64,000 bases of DNA from Stenotrophomonas raiganjensis (SeqCode) (GCF_030658505.1 NZ_JAUTXR010000189.1:1-64000), one strand, 5' to 3'. Shown: positions 9,868-20,202, counted from the first letter of the stretch. Numbers and translations are program-made. Notes: generated from the sequence alone by a model not told the origin.

Positions 9868-9890
9868 AACCCCGCCAACCGGCGGGGTTT
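9868..9890 (+). terminator. Rho-independent terminator after ggt
   Basis: AACCCCGCC, loop AACC, GGCGGGGTT, then TTCCTGTTTCC. A GC-rich 9-bp stem with a short T-rich tail, 45 nt after the ggt stop. Confidence 0.8.
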
Positions 9891-9941
9891 CCTGTTTCCT
9901 TTCTAGCGATTATTTAACGGTCCGGCGCCGATAATCGACGG

Positions 9942-10829
<888 letters not shown>

Positions 10830-10835
10830 CGAAAT

Positions 10836-10854
10836 GGCCGGGCATTGCCCGGCC
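10836..10854 (+). terminator. Hairpin terminator after the MBL-fold gene
   Basis: GGCCGGGCA-T-TGCCCGGCC, a strong stem directly after the stop, followed by TTCGTG. The T-tract is weak. A GTAG palindrome follows at 10866. Confidence 0.55.
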
Positions 10855-10865
10855 TTCGTGCATGG

Positions 10866-10889
10866 GTAGGTCCACGCCATGCGTGGGGG
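10866..10889 (+). repeat. GTAG palindrome
   Basis: GTAG followed by GTCCACGCCATGCGTGGGGG, between the convergent MBL-fold gene and psiF. Confidence 0.65.
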
Positions 10890-10911
10890 GCGTTCTACCT
10901 GGACGCGATCG

Positions 10912-11205
10912 CTACGACGACTTCAGGCAACTGCTCATGAAGGTCTTGCGCGCATCGCCGGCCAGCTTCTTGGCGCCTGCGTCGGCATTGCACTTGCGCA
11001 TGCGTTCCTGCTGCGCATTGACCGGTTTGGTTTCGGCGGCATGACTACTGAGGCAGGAGCTCTGGGCAGTCTTGTAGGCATCCCCCTTCAAGCCTTTGTT
11101 CTTGGCCGAGCACTCGGCCATGCGCTGCTGCTGCGGGGTCGTGGCGTTGGCAGCCAGGGGCAGGCCGACCAGCAGGACGGCGGCCAGCAGGAAAGAGGCT
11201 TTCAT
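10912..11205 (-). CDS. psiF: PsiF repeat-containing exported protein
   Basis: A 97-residue protein with an N-terminal signal peptide (MKASFLLAAVLLVGLPLAANA). Two PsiF repeats follow, each with the pattern QQ-x-RM-x-x-C-x-(A)-(x)n-L-x-GD-(x)4-T-x-x-S-C. The paired cysteines suggest disulfides in the periplasm. E. coli PsiF is phosphate-starvation inducible; its function is unknown. The start was moved to the second Met because the upstream extension lacks a signal-like sequence. I saw no clear PhoB box. Confidence 0.85.
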   Translation of the reverse strand: MKASFLLAAVLLVGLPLAANATTPQQQRMAECSAKNKGLKGDAYKTAQSSCLSSHAAETKPVNAQQERMRKCNADAGAKKLAGDARKTFMSSCLKSS

Positions 11206-11330
11206 CGGTGTGCTCCAAGCAGTGGCGGGTGCGCGGAGCATTCGCTTCCGCCCGGCAAGGCCACGTGAAGAATTGCGCCATTGCCGTGCCCGCTTGCGGC
11301 GCGGTTCAGGACAGCGTATTACTTAGCCAT

Positions 11331-11699
11331 ATGGGTAAGTATGATCCCGCCGTTCAAGAGGTCTTCCAGGCGCTGGCCGACCCGACCCGCTGCGCGATCG
11401 TGGCCGCGCTGGGGCAGGGGCCGCGTACGGTGTCGAGCTTGGCCGAGCCTTTCGAGATGGCCTTGCCCTCGCTGATGAAACATCTGGCCGTGCTGGAGCG
11501 CAGCGGCGTGGTGCGCAGCCACAAACAGGGGCGCATACGCACCTGCGAACTGGTGCCGGCGCGGCTGGGCCAGGCCGAGCAGTGGCTGGCCGGACAGCGT
11601 GCCGTATGGGAGGCGCGTGCGGACCGCATGGTCGATTTCGTTGAAACCCTTCACCGACAGGAGCAGGCTCATGGCCGTAGACGCAGGCAACAACCCTGA
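11331..11699 (+). CDS. ArsR/SmtB-type winged-helix regulator
   Basis: A 122-residue repressor-like protein. The winged helix is visible as FQALADPTRCAIVAALGQG, TVSSLAEPFEMALPSLMKHL and LERSGVVRSHKQGR. No CxC-type metal-binding motif is present. It resembles the small regulators co-transcribed with AHSA1/SRPBCC proteins. Its 3' end overlaps the AHSA1 gene by 29 nt, so the two are translationally linked and probably regulate or serve the same unknown signal. The ATG at 11331 gives a normal ArsR length. Confidence 0.88.
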   Translation: MGKYDPAVQEVFQALADPTRCAIVAALGQGPRTVSSLAEPFEMALPSLMKHLAVLERSGVVRSHKQGRIRTCELVPARLGQAEQWLAGQRAVWEARADRMVDFVETLHRQEQAHGRRRRQQP

Positions 11700-12150
11700 T
11701 ACCGATCTGGTCATCAGTCGCGTGCTGAATGCACCGCGTGCTGCCCTATGGCGGGCCTGGACCGACCCGGAGCTGCTGCGCCAGTGGTGGTGTCCGAAGC
11801 CGTGGACCACCGAGGTGCGCGCATTCGACCTGCGCCCGGGCGGCGCCTTCCACACCTTCATGCAGGGCCCCGACGGTGGCAGCAGTGACAATCCGGGCAG
11901 CTTCCTGGAGATCGTGCCGCAGCAGCGCCTGGTGTTCACCTCGATGCTCGGCCCGGGCTGGCGGCCGCAGTCACCGTGGTTGGGCTTCACCGCCATCATC
12001 ACGATGGAGGACGAGGGCCAGGGCTGCCGTTACACGGCGCGGGTGATGCACCCGGACAAGGCCCTGCGTGACCAGCATGAGCAGCTGGGCTTCTTCGATG
12101 GCTGGAACACCGTCATCGGCCAGCTGGAAGCGTTCGCAGCCGGTCTGTAG
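11671..12150 (+). CDS. SRPBCC/AHSA1-family protein
   Basis: A 159-residue START-like protein. It opens ISRVLNAPRAALWRAWTDPELLRQWW, the classic AHSA1 N-terminus, then RPGGAFHTFM and EIVPQQRLVFT, and ends in a helix GWNTVIGQLEAF. The fold forms a hydrophobic pocket; the ligand is unknown. It is the second gene of an ArsR-AHSA1 unit, with the start inside the 3' end of the regulator gene. Confidence 0.9.
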   Translation: MAVDAGNNPDTDLVISRVLNAPRAALWRAWTDPELLRQWWCPKPWTTEVRAFDLRPGGAFHTFMQGPDGGSSDNPGSFLEIVPQQRLVFTSMLGPGWRPQSPWLGFTAIITMEDEGQGCRYTARVMHPDKALRDQHEQLGFFDGWNTVIGQLEAFAAGL

Positions 12151-12160
12151 TACAGCGCTT

Positions 12161-12200
12161 GGGGTCAGGGTCCTTTCGGCACGAAAGGGCCCTGCCCCCC
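12161..12200. repeat. GGGGTCAG palindromic repeat, copy 1
   Basis: GGGGTCAGGGTCCTTTCG, loop GCA, CGAAAGGGCCCTGCCCCCC. An 18-bp stem-loop between the convergent AHSA1 gene and upp. Copies 2 (45095-45134) and 3 (56720-56760) share the GGGGTCAG...CTGACCCC ends but have different inner stems. Confidence 0.75.
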
Positions 12201-12211
12201 GGTATTCCAGA

Positions 12212-12844
12212 TCAGCCCACGCGGGTACCGAAGATGCGATCACCGGCATCGCCCAGTCCGGGCAGGATGTAGCCCTTGTCGTTTAGCTGGGCATCGATGG
12301 CCGCGGTGTAGATTTCCACGTCCGGGTGCACGGCCTTGACCGCTTCGATGCCTTCCGGCGCGGCCACCAGGAAGATGCCCTTGATGCGGCGGGCACCGGC
12401 GCGCTTGAGCATGTCGATGGTGGCGATCAGCGTGCCGCCGGTAGCCAGCATCGGGTCCAGGATCAGCGCATCGCGCTCTTCCAGGCGGCCGGTCAGGCGC
12501 TCGAAATACGGTACCGGCTGCAGGGTTTCCTCATCGCGCTGCAGGCCGACCACGCTGACGCGGGCCGCCGGAATCAGCGACAGCACGCCGCTGAGCATGC
12601 CCAGTCCGGCGCGCAGGATCGGCACCACGGTGATCTTGGCACCGGCGATGCGCTGCACGGTGACCGGGCCGGCCCAGCCCGCCAGGGTGTGCGGCTCGGT
12701 ATCCAGGTCGGCGGTGGCCTCGTAGGCCAGCAGCGTGCCCAGTTCGTTGGCCAGCTCGCGGAAATCCTTGGTGCTGAGCGCGGCATTGCGCATCAGGCCG
12801 ATCTTGTGCTGCACCAGCGGGTGGCGCACTTCGACGATCTTCAT
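12212..12844 (-). CDS. upp: Uracil phosphoribosyltransferase
   Basis: A 210-residue pyrimidine-salvage enzyme: uracil + PRPP to UMP + PPi. The PRPP loop is [17 protein letters not shown], and the uracil-binding end is [17 protein letters not shown]. The N-terminus [19 protein letters not shown] is typical. The start was set at this Met; the upstream extension has no family similarity. A GGGGTCAG repeat lies 11 nt beyond its stop. Confidence 0.96.
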   Translation of the reverse strand: MKIVEVRHPLVQHKIGLMRNAALSTKDFRELANELGTLLAYEATADLDTEPHTLAGWAGPVTVQRIAGAKITVVPILRAGLGMLSGVLSLIPAARVSVVGLQRDEETLQPVPYFERLTGRLEERDALILDPMLATGGTLIATIDMLKRAGARRIKGIFLVAAPEGIEAVKAVHPDVEIYTAAIDAQLNDKGYILPGLGDAGDRIFGTRVG

Positions 12845-13010
12845 GGTCGGGAAGGGGAAAAGGAGAGAGGGCACCATTTTGCCGGATCGGCGCGCCGAAC
12901 CCCAAGCCGGGCGGGGCGCTGTTACGCGAAATGTGCAGATGCATGTCATGGCCATGCAACCTTGCGGACATACCGTGCAGACCCATTCTTAACAGGAATG
13001 GGGATTCCCA

Positions 13011-15593
13011 GTGCATATCAAGACTCCGTTGGCGGTTGCCATCACCCTGACCCTGGCGATGGGGGCGGCAGCACCGCTGCAGGCCGCCGGGCAGCAGGCG
13101 ATTGCCGCCACCGGCGCCGTGGCCGCCGATGCGGTCGACCTGGACCGTATCGAGGTGCGCGCCCAGCTCGAATCACAGATCCGTGCGGTCGACCTCAAGC
13201 GCAGCAGCAATGCCATCGAGGACGCAGTGTCTTCCGACGCGCTGGGCCAGTACCCGGACAAGAACGTGGCCGAGTCGCTGCAGCGCCTGCCGGGCATCAG
13301 CGTAACGCGCGACCAGGGCGAGGGCCGCTACGTGGTCGTGCGTGGACTGGATGCCAACCTCAACAGCGTCAGCGTCGACGGCATCGCCATCGGCACCCCG
13401 GACAACTCCAGCCGCGCCGCGCCGATGGATGTTATCCCGTCCGATTCGACCGAACGCCTGCGCGTGGTCAAGTCGCCGACCCCGGACATGCCGGGCGACG
13501 CCATCGGCGGTGCGATCCTGGTCGAGACGGCCTCGGCGTTCGACCGTGATGGCCGCAGCCTGCGTGCCAAGATCGAAGGCAGCCATCAGCAACTTTCGGG
13601 CGAGACCAGTCCGAAGGCCGCGTTCAACTACAGCGAAGTGTTCAACAACACCTTCGGCGTCGCCGCTGGCGTGAACTACCAGAAGCGCACGTTCGAATCG
13701 GACAACAGCGAAGTTGAATACGGTGATGTCAGCGGGAACAAAGACCTGACCACCACCCGCCCCGGTGAAATCACTGCGCTGAACCTGCAGAACCGCAAGT
13801 ACGGGATCGAGCGCAAGCGCATCGGCGCCAACCTCAATCTGGACTGGCGCCCGAACGACGACAGCCGCTACTACCTGCGCACGCTGTACAGCCAGTTCGA
13901 CGATGCCGAAACCCGGCAGCGCGTGATCTTCAACTTCAACAGCGCCGACATGATCGCTACCGGCACCGACCAGTACCGCCTGGCCGGCATGCCGAAGGAT
14001 TCGATCGACAAGCGGGTGCGCTACCGGACCAAGGAAGAGAACACCTTCGCCACCAGCCTCGGTGGAGAGAACAAGCTGACCGACGCGGTGCTGGACTACA
14101 AGATCGGCTACACCCGGACCGAAGAACGCGTGGATGACGAGATCGAGTCGCGCTTCAAGCTCAACGGCAAGGCCTTCAATGGCACGTTGGACCAGCGCAG
14201 CCGCCTGCCCACCTATACCTTCGACAACGACCAGTGGCTGGACAATGCCAACTACAAGTTCGATCGCGTGGTGGCCAAGCCGAAGAAGGTGGATGACGAA
14301 GAGCGCAGCGCGCAGGTCAACATCCGCTTCGACGGTGACAACAGCAGCTACAAGTTCGGCCTGCTCGGGCGCTGGCGCGACCGTGACGTGAACGTCGATG
14401 AGGCGTCGCTGCGCGTGGGTCCGGCGATCAAGCTCAGCGACTGGACCACCGGTTCGCCGGAACATCGCCACGGCCCGATGGGGCAGGGCATGGACTCGTC
14501 GGCGATGCGCAGCTACTGGTCGCAGCACAGCGGGGAGTACAGCGCCCGTCCGCAGGACGTCGGCGGCAATGCTGCGACGTCGCTGGAAGGTGACTACACC
14601 GCGCGCGAGGACGTCTTCGCCAGCTATGCCATGGGTACCTGGGACATCGGCGCGCTGCGCGTGATCGGTGGCGTTCGCGTGGAGAACACTCGCTTCAGCG
14701 CCACCGGCAATCGCGTGGACGTGGCCAAGGACGGGCGTTCGTACACGGCGACCCGGGTCACCGCCAGCAAGAGCCACAACAATGTGCTGCCGGGCCTGCA
14801 CCTGCGCTATGACGCCAGCGATGACTGGGTGATCCGCTTGGCCGCCAACAAGACGGTGGCGCGCCCGGGCTTCGGCGACGCCTCGCCGCGCATCGGCCTG
14901 GCCCGCAACGACAATGAAGTGCGTTTGGGCAATCCGGAGCTGGATCCGTACGAATCGACCAACATCGACCTGTCGGTGGAGAAGTACATCGGCGACAGCG
15001 GCATCCTCTCGCTGGGCGTGTTCCACAAGTCGATCGACGGCTACATCGTGCAGGTCCGCCAGGGCGGCACTGACGGCATCTACGACGGCCTGCCGGTGGT
15101 CACCTCGATCAACGGCGACAAGGCCAGGGTGCGTGGTGCCGAATTCAACTGGCAGCAGCAGCTTTCGTTCCTGCCGGCTGGCTGGGACGGTCTGCTGGTG
15201 GGGGCCAGCGGCACCTGGCTGGACACCGACTTCGACCCGGGCCTGTCCACGCGCGCCGGTGAGGACTTCACGCTGCCCCGTGCCTCGAAGAACGTGTACA
15301 GCGCGCACATCGGCTACGAGAAGTACGGCCTGAGCACCCGCGTGGCGGCCGTGCACCGCAGCGAGTACCTGGACACCCTCGGTGCCGGCCGTGCCTTCGA
15401 CATCTACGTCGCGCCGAACACCCAGCTCGACTTCTCGCTGGATTACAGGTTCACCCCGCGCGTGAGCATGTATTTCGAAGCGCAGAACCTGCTGGACAAG
15501 CCACTTGAGCTGTACCAGGGCACGCGCTCGCGCACCCTGCAGATGGAAGAGTATGGCCGTACCTACGCGCTGGGCCTGAAGGTGGCACTGTGA
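13011..15593 (+). CDS. TonB-dependent outer-membrane receptor of the phytase operon
   Basis: An 860-residue receptor. A signal peptide (MHIKTPLAVAITLTLAMGAA, cleaved near AAPLQA) precedes a possible TonB box region DAVDLDRIEVRA. The plug domain has SLQRLPGISVTRDQGEGRYV and the RGL motif, and the C-terminal beta-barrel ends LGLKVAL with the non-polar last residue expected for BAM recognition. The start is GTG at 13011. It heads an operon with phytase, a metallophosphoesterase and pyrophosphatase, so it probably imports a phosphorylated inositol or a derived product. The substrate is inferred from context. Confidence 0.9.
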   Translation: MHIKTPLAVAITLTLAMGAAAPLQAAGQQAIAATGAVAADAVDLDRIEVRAQLESQIRAVDLKRSSNAIEDAVSSDALGQYPDKNVAESLQRLPGISVTRDQGEGRYVVVRGLDANLNSVSVDGIAIGTPDNSSRAAPMDVIPSDSTERLRVVKSPTPDMPGDAIGGAILVETASAFDRDGRSLRAKIEGSHQQLSGETSPKAAFNYSEVFNNTFGVAAGVNYQKRTFESDNSEVEYGDVSGNKDLTTTRPGEITALNLQNRKYGIERKRIGANLNLDWRPNDDSRYYLRTLYSQFDDAETRQRVIFNFNSADMIATGTDQYRLAGMPKDSIDKRVRYRTKEENTFATSLGGENKLTDAVLDYKIGYTRTEERVDDEIESRFKLNGKAFNGTLDQRSRLPTYTFDNDQWLDNANYKFDRVVAKPKKVDDEERSAQVNIRFDGDNSSYKFGLLGRWRDRDVNVDEASLRVGPAIKLSDWTTGSPEHRHGPMGQGMDSSAMRSYWSQHSGEYSARPQDVGGNAATSLEGDYTAREDVFASYAMGTWDIGALRVIGGVRVENTRFSATGNRVDVAKDGRSYTATRVTASKSHNNVLPGLHLRYDASDDWVIRLAANKTVARPGFGDASPRIGLARNDNEVRLGNPELDPYESTNIDLSVEKYIGDSGILSLGVFHKSIDGYIVQVRQGGTDGIYDGLPVVTSINGDKARVRGAEFNWQQQLSFLPAGWDGLLVGASGTWLDTDFDPGLSTRAGEDFTLPRASKNVYSAHIGYEKYGLSTRVAAVHRSEYLDTLGAGRAFDIYVAPNTQLDFSLDYRFTPRVSMYFEAQNLLDKPLELYQGTRSRTLQMEEYGRTYALGLKVAL

Positions 15594-16708
15594 TGGGGCC
15601 TCGCATCACCGTGCTGGCCGCCGTGCTGGCCGCGACGTTGATGGCTGGCTGCACGCCGGCCACCGGCAACGATCCGGCCGTGGCCACGCCCGGGGCGAAG
15701 GCCACGACCGAGCGTGCCGTGACCACGATCGCCGAGGCGTTCCTTTCGCCGATGTCGCCGGCCGACAACATCGATTCGCCCGCCGCCTGGCGTGCACCTG
15801 ACGGAAAGCTGTGGCTGATCGCCACCGCCAAGGCCACCGACAAGCTGGTGGTCTACGACGGCAGCACCGGCCGTCACCTGCGTGACGTGGGCAGCAGTGG
15901 CACCGCGCCAGGGCAGTTCGGCCGCCCAAACGGCATCGCGGTGACCGACGACCTGCTGTGGATCGTGGAGCGCGACAACCATCGCGTGCAGGTGCTGAGC
16001 CTGCCGGACTTCACACCGCTGGCGACCTTCGCTGCGGACGACCTGCGCAAGCCGTACGGGCTGTGGGTCGATCGCCGTGCCGATGGCTACAGCGTCTACG
16101 TCACCGACTCCTGGGACAACGGCGAGGATGCGCAGGGACGTGGCATCCTGCCGCCGCTGGCCGAACTGGACAAGCGCGTGCGCCAGTACCAGGTGACCCG
16201 CGATGGTGCGAAGGTCGACGCGAAGCGTGTAGCCAGCATTGGTGACACCACTGAGGCAGGGGCCCTGCGCGTGGTCGAATCGATCTGGGGCGACCCCGAG
16301 AACGATCGCCTGCTGATCGCCGAGGAGGACGAGAGCTACGCCAGCGAGTTCAAGGTCTACACGCTGGCGGGCCGTTTCACCGGCACTACCTTCGGCCGTG
16401 ATGTGTTCAAGGCGCAGGCCGAGGGCGTGACCCTGCGCACCTGCGGCAAGGACGGTTGGTGGATCACCACCGAACAGGGCAAGCAGCGCAGCGTGTTCCA
16501 CCTGTTCGACCGCCATACCCTGAAGCCGGTCGGCGCATTCCAGGGCAATACCGTGGCCAACACCGATGGCATCTGGATGATGCAGCAGCCCAGCGCGCGC
16601 TTCCCGCACGGTGCGCTGTATGCAGTGCACGACGACCAGGGTGTGGTCGCGTTCGACTGGGAGAGCATCGCCAAGCAGTTGGCGTTGCCGCTGGAGTGTG
16701 GCGCATGA
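15593..16708 (+). CDS. Beta-propeller phytase-like lipoprotein
   Basis: A 371-residue protein with a signal sequence and lipobox (LMAGCTPA). The body carries beta-propeller phytase features: SPADNIDSPAAWRAPDG, RPNGIAV, RDNHRVQVL, the Asp/Glu-rich VTDSWDNGEDAQG, and EAEDESYAS-type acidic clusters (here AEEDESYASEFKVY) that would bind Ca2+. Phytases of this class release phosphate from phytate outside the cytoplasm. The TGATG overlap with the receptor gene and the ATGA overlap with the next gene show tight coupling. TonB receptor-phytase neighbours are known in Xanthomonas. Confidence 0.85.
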   Translation: MGPRITVLAAVLAATLMAGCTPATGNDPAVATPGAKATTERAVTTIAEAFLSPMSPADNIDSPAAWRAPDGKLWLIATAKATDKLVVYDGSTGRHLRDVGSSGTAPGQFGRPNGIAVTDDLLWIVERDNHRVQVLSLPDFTPLATFAADDLRKPYGLWVDRRADGYSVYVTDSWDNGEDAQGRGILPPLAELDKRVRQYQVTRDGAKVDAKRVASIGDTTEAGALRVVESIWGDPENDRLLIAEEDESYASEFKVYTLAGRFTGTTFGRDVFKAQAEGVTLRTCGKDGWWITTEQGKQRSVFHLFDRHTLKPVGAFQGNTVANTDGIWMMQQPSARFPHGALYAVHDDQGVVAFDWESIAKQLALPLECGA

Positions 16709-18072
16709 GCGGTCGTTGCCTGATGCGTACGCTGGCGCTGGGCCTGCTGCTGGCGCTGCCTGTGCTGTCGTTCGCGGCGGCCGAGCCGAATACGCAGGTG
16801 CCGGCAGGCAGCCGGCACTACGCTGCAACGACGGTGCCTGACCGCATCGTTGCCTCGCCGGCCGTCGATCCCGGCCGCGGGTTCGCTGTGGCCTGGCGTA
16901 CCGACGGCAGCGTGCAGGCGCCGCTGCTGGAGATTGCCCAGGCCGGTGATTCGCCGGCCATCGAGGGCATCCGCCAGATCCGCGCGACGACCCGCGCGCT
17001 GCAGACCGAGAACGGTGTATCGCACCATCATCGCGCCGACATCGATGGCCTGCAGCCGGATACCCAGTACGTCTACCGCGTGCAGGGCAACGGCAGCTGG
17101 AGCGCCTGGAACCAGCTGCGCACGCTGGCCGCTGCCGACCAGCCACTGACCCTGCTGTACTTCGGTGATACCCAGAACAAGAACGTCAGCCACGTCAGCC
17201 GCGTGGTGCGTGCCGCGCAGAAGGCTGCGCCGCAGGCACGCGTGAGCCTGTTCGCCGGTGACCTTGTCAGCGGTGGTGACAACATGGATGACAGCGAGTG
17301 GGGTGAGTGGTTCGCTGCGACCAGTTGGCTGGCGCAGGAAACGCTGGTGGCGCCGGCGATCGGCAACCACGAGTATTTCGAGGAGTTCGAGGACACGCCG
17401 CAGGAGCGCCGTGTGCTGGGCCTGCACTGGCCGGTGACGTTCGCGCTGCCGGGCAATGGTGCCACCGCCGCACAGCAGACCAGCTACTGGTTCGATGCGC
17501 AGGGCGTGCGCGTGGCGGTGGTCGATGGCACTTCGGCACTCGACCTGGGCACCGCCAAGGCACAGGCGCAGTGGCTGGACAAGGTGCTGACCGGCAATCC
17601 GCAGCCGTGGACCATCGTGCTGCTGCACCAGCCGTTCTACTCGCCACGCGAAGGCCGCGAGAACGCGGCACTGCGCGACGTGCTGCTGCCGGTGGTGCGC
17701 CGCCACAACGTCGATCTGGTGCTGCAGGGCCACGACCATACCTATGGCCGCCGCGGCGAGGGGCAGGCGGCGACGCCGCAGTACGTGGTGACCGTGGCCG
17801 GACCGAAGCAGTACCGCCTTTCCGACGAAGCGCGCAGGACGATGGATCCGGTGGCCGAGGACACCCAGCTGTTCCAGGTGCTGCACATCGACCCGCAGCA
17901 CCTGCGCTATGAAGCGCGCACGGTGACCGGGCGACTCTATGATGCTTTTGAACTGCACCGCGATGCCAAGGGCGGCAAGCAGCGTACGGAGCTTGCCCAA
18001 GGCCGCATCACACGACGCGACTGCCCGCGCGCGCATACCGCCAAGGGTCGCGCCGACCGCTGCTGGGAATGA
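16705..18072 (+). CDS. Exported purple-acid-phosphatase-like metallophosphoesterase
   Basis: A 455-residue protein. A signal peptide (LALGLLLALPVLSFAAA) precedes an N-terminal fibronectin-III-like domain (about residues 45-145, with LQPDTQYVYRVQGNG). The phosphoesterase domain shows metal ligands in order: YFGDTQN, FAGDLVSGGDN, AIGNHEYFEEF, LLHQPFY and LQGHDHTYGR. It would remove phosphate from organic esters in the periplasm, acting after or beside the phytase. Its start overlaps the phytase stop (ATGA). Confidence 0.9.
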   Translation: MSGRCLMRTLALGLLLALPVLSFAAAEPNTQVPAGSRHYAATTVPDRIVASPAVDPGRGFAVAWRTDGSVQAPLLEIAQAGDSPAIEGIRQIRATTRALQTENGVSHHHRADIDGLQPDTQYVYRVQGNGSWSAWNQLRTLAAADQPLTLLYFGDTQNKNVSHVSRVVRAAQKAAPQARVSLFAGDLVSGGDNMDDSEWGEWFAATSWLAQETLVAPAIGNHEYFEEFEDTPQERRVLGLHWPVTFALPGNGATAAQQTSYWFDAQGVRVAVVDGTSALDLGTAKAQAQWLDKVLTGNPQPWTIVLLHQPFYSPREGRENAALRDVLLPVVRRHNVDLVLQGHDHTYGRRGEGQAATPQYVVTVAGPKQYRLSDEARRTMDPVAEDTQLFQVLHIDPQHLRYEARTVTGRLYDAFELHRDAKGGKQRTELAQGRITRRDCPRAHTAKGRADRCWE

Positions 18073-18082
18073 GGACAACCCG

Positions 18083-18697
18083 ATGACCCTGTCGCGCCGC
18101 ATCCTTCCCTTCGCTGCCCTCGGCGCCGCCCTGTTGTTGCTGGCCAGTGCGGTGACCGCTGCCGATTCCGTGCTGCATCCGTTCCTGGTGGCCCAGCCGA
18201 AGCAGGCACCGGAAGAGGTGAATCTGGCGGTGGAGATTCCGGCCGGCAGCTTCACCAAGTACGAGATCAAGGGCGACGGTCTGGTGCATGTGGATCGCTT
18301 CCAGTCGATGCCGGTCGCCTATCCGGCCAACTACGGCTCGATGCCGCGTACTCTGGCCGGTGACAACGATCCGCTGGACGCTCTGGTGCTGACCCGCGAG
18401 CCGCTGCATCCGGGCGTGATCGTGCGCTTCCGGCCGATCGGCTACCTGAAGATGATCGATGGCGGCGAGCACGACGAGAAGATCATCGGCGTACCCACCG
18501 ACAAGGTTGATCCGAGCTACGCCAACATCCGCGATCTGGCCGATCTGCCGGAGATCGAACGGCAGCGCATCGAGGCCTTCTTCCGGGTCTACAAGGACCT
18601 GCCGGCCGGGCGCAACCCGGTGCAGCTCAACGGTTGGGGCAACGCCGCCGAGGCGCGCGGGCTGATCAGTGAAGCGATGAAGCGATTCAACCAGTAG
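18083..18697 (+). CDS. Exported family I inorganic pyrophosphatase
   Basis: A 204-residue protein. The signal peptide (about residues 1-26, ending VTAAD) is followed by a family I pyrophosphatase core with YPANYGSMPRTLAGDNDPLD, holding the D-x-D-P-x-D metal motif, then DEKIIGVPTDKVDPSY and a final YKDLPAGR. Standard Ppa lacks a signal peptide, so this copy should act outside the cytoplasm, completing phosphate release from pyrophosphate. It lies 10 nt after the phosphoesterase gene. The cytosolic ppa is not in this window. Confidence 0.9.
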   Translation: MTLSRRILPFAALGAALLLLASAVTAADSVLHPFLVAQPKQAPEEVNLAVEIPAGSFTKYEIKGDGLVHVDRFQSMPVAYPANYGSMPRTLAGDNDPLDALVLTREPLHPGVIVRFRPIGYLKMIDGGEHDEKIIGVPTDKVDPSYANIRDLADLPEIERQRIEAFFRVYKDLPAGRNPVQLNGWGNAAEARGLISEAMKRFNQ

Positions 18698-18786
18698 ACC
18701 CACGTCACGCATGGATGGCCGGGCGCGCGCATCTCCTTCACCGCCGCTGGCTATCATGTGCGCCTTCCACAACGAAGGCAGTGCCT

Positions 18787-20202
18787 GTGTCGGTAGCGTT
18801 GGTATGGTTCCGCCGTGATCTGCGGCTGCAGGACAATCCGGCCCTGCAGGCCGCACTGGAGGCGGGGCACGATGTGGTGCCGGTCTACATCCATGCACCG
18901 CACGAGGAAGGCGCATGGGTGCCCGGCGCGGCCTCCGATGCATGGCGACACCGTTCACTGGCCGCGCTGGATGCGGATCTGCGCGCGCGCGGTTCCTCGC
19001 TGGTGCTGCGCAGCGGTGACAGCCTGCCGGCCCTGCAGGCGCTGATCGAGCTGGCCGGCGCCGATGCCGTGTACTGGAACCGCAAGTACGAGCCGGCTAC
19101 GCAGCCACGCGATGCCACCATCAAGCGCACCCTGCGCGAGCAGGGCATCGATGCGCAGAGCTGCAACGGCAGCCTGTTGTTCGAACCCTGGGACATTGCG
19201 ACCCAGCAGGGGCAGCCGTACAAGGTGTTCACCCCGTACTGGCGCAACGTGCTCAGCCATTGGCGCCTGCCGGCGCTGCAGGCTGCGCCGAAGGCAATGG
19301 CGGCGCACACGGTCGACGGCCTCGCGCTGGACCAACTGCAACTGGCGCCTGCGCTGGACTGGGATAGCGGCTTCTGGGAGCACTGGCAGCCGGGCGAGGC
19401 CGGTGCGCTGGAAGCACTGTCTGTCTTTGAAGACGGTGCCCTGCGCGGGTACCGCGAGCAGCGCGACCTGCCGGACCGGGTCGGCACCTCGCGGCTGTCG
19501 CCGCACCTGCATTTCGGCGAGATTGCGCCGTGGCGCATCGCCCATGCGCTGGAGGGGGGGCGCAACGCCAGCACCGACGCCGACATCGATGGCTACCTGC
19601 GCCAGCTTGGTTGGCGGGACTTCGCCTATCACCTGCTGCATCACTTCCCGAAGACGCCGACCGACAACCTCAATCCGCGCTTCGATCGCTTCCCGTGGGC
19701 CACGCCCAATGCCGCGCAGCTGCATGACTGGCAGCGTGGAAATACCGGCGTACCGATTATCGATGCCGGCCTGCGCGAGCTGTGGCACACCGGCTACATG
19801 CACAACCGGGTGCGGATGATCGTGGCCAGCTACCTGTGCAAGCACCTGCGGGCACACTGGCTGCACGGCGCACGCTGGTTCTGGGACACCCTGGTCGATG
19901 CCGACCTGGCCAACAACACGATGGGCTGGCAGTGGGTGGCTGGAACCGGCGCCGATGCCGCGCCGTACTTCCGCGTGTTCAATCCGGTCACCCAGGCCGA
20001 GAAGTTCGACCCCCAGGCCCGCTACATCAGCCGCTGGGTGCCGGAACTGGCGGCGCTGCCGGTGAAGGCACGCTTCGCGCCCTGGCAGCATCCGCTGCTG
20101 CTGGCGGCGCATGCCCCGGACTATCCGCGTACCCCATTGGTGGATCTGGCCGCCGGCCGCGATGCCGCGCTGGCTGCCTACCGGCAGTCGGGAGCAGGGT
20201 AA
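18787..20202 (+). CDS. phr: Deoxyribodipyrimidine photolyase
   Basis: A 471-residue CPD photolyase that repairs UV-induced pyrimidine dimers with light. The N-terminal antenna domain starts LVWFRRDLRLQDNPAL. The FAD domain holds GTSRLSPHLHFGEI, HNRVRMIVASYLCKHL and the flavin-contact segment WDTLVDADLANNTMGWQWV. The start is GTG at 18787 (an in-frame GTG at 18781 is the alternative). It is close to the pyrophosphatase gene but separated by 89 nt with a degenerate palindrome, so it is probably its own unit. Confidence 0.94.
   Translation: MSVALVWFRRDLRLQDNPALQAALEAGHDVVPVYIHAPHEEGAWVPGAASDAWRHRSLAALDADLRARGSSLVLRSGDSLPALQALIELAGADAVYWNRKYEPATQPRDATIKRTLREQGIDAQSCNGSLLFEPWDIATQQGQPYKVFTPYWRNVLSHWRLPALQAAPKAMAAHTVDGLALDQLQLAPALDWDSGFWEHWQPGEAGALEALSVFEDGALRGYREQRDLPDRVGTSRLSPHLHFGEIAPWRIAHALEGGRNASTDADIDGYLRQLGWRDFAYHLLHHFPKTPTDNLNPRFDRFPWATPNAAQLHDWQRGNTGVPIIDAGLRELWHTGYMHNRVRMIVASYLCKHLRAHWLHGARWFWDTLVDADLANNTMGWQWVAGTGADAAPYFRVFNPVTQAEKFDPQARYISRWVPELAALPVKARFAPWQHPLLLAAHAPDYPRTPLVDLAAGRDAALAAYRQSGAG

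Noticed and set aside
12880..13010. PhoB box upstream of the phosphate-use operon
   Set aside because: CTGTTAC and ATGTCAT occur, but not with the 11-nt spacing and match quality of a pho box. Regulation by PhoB is plausible but not supported by the sequence I can read.
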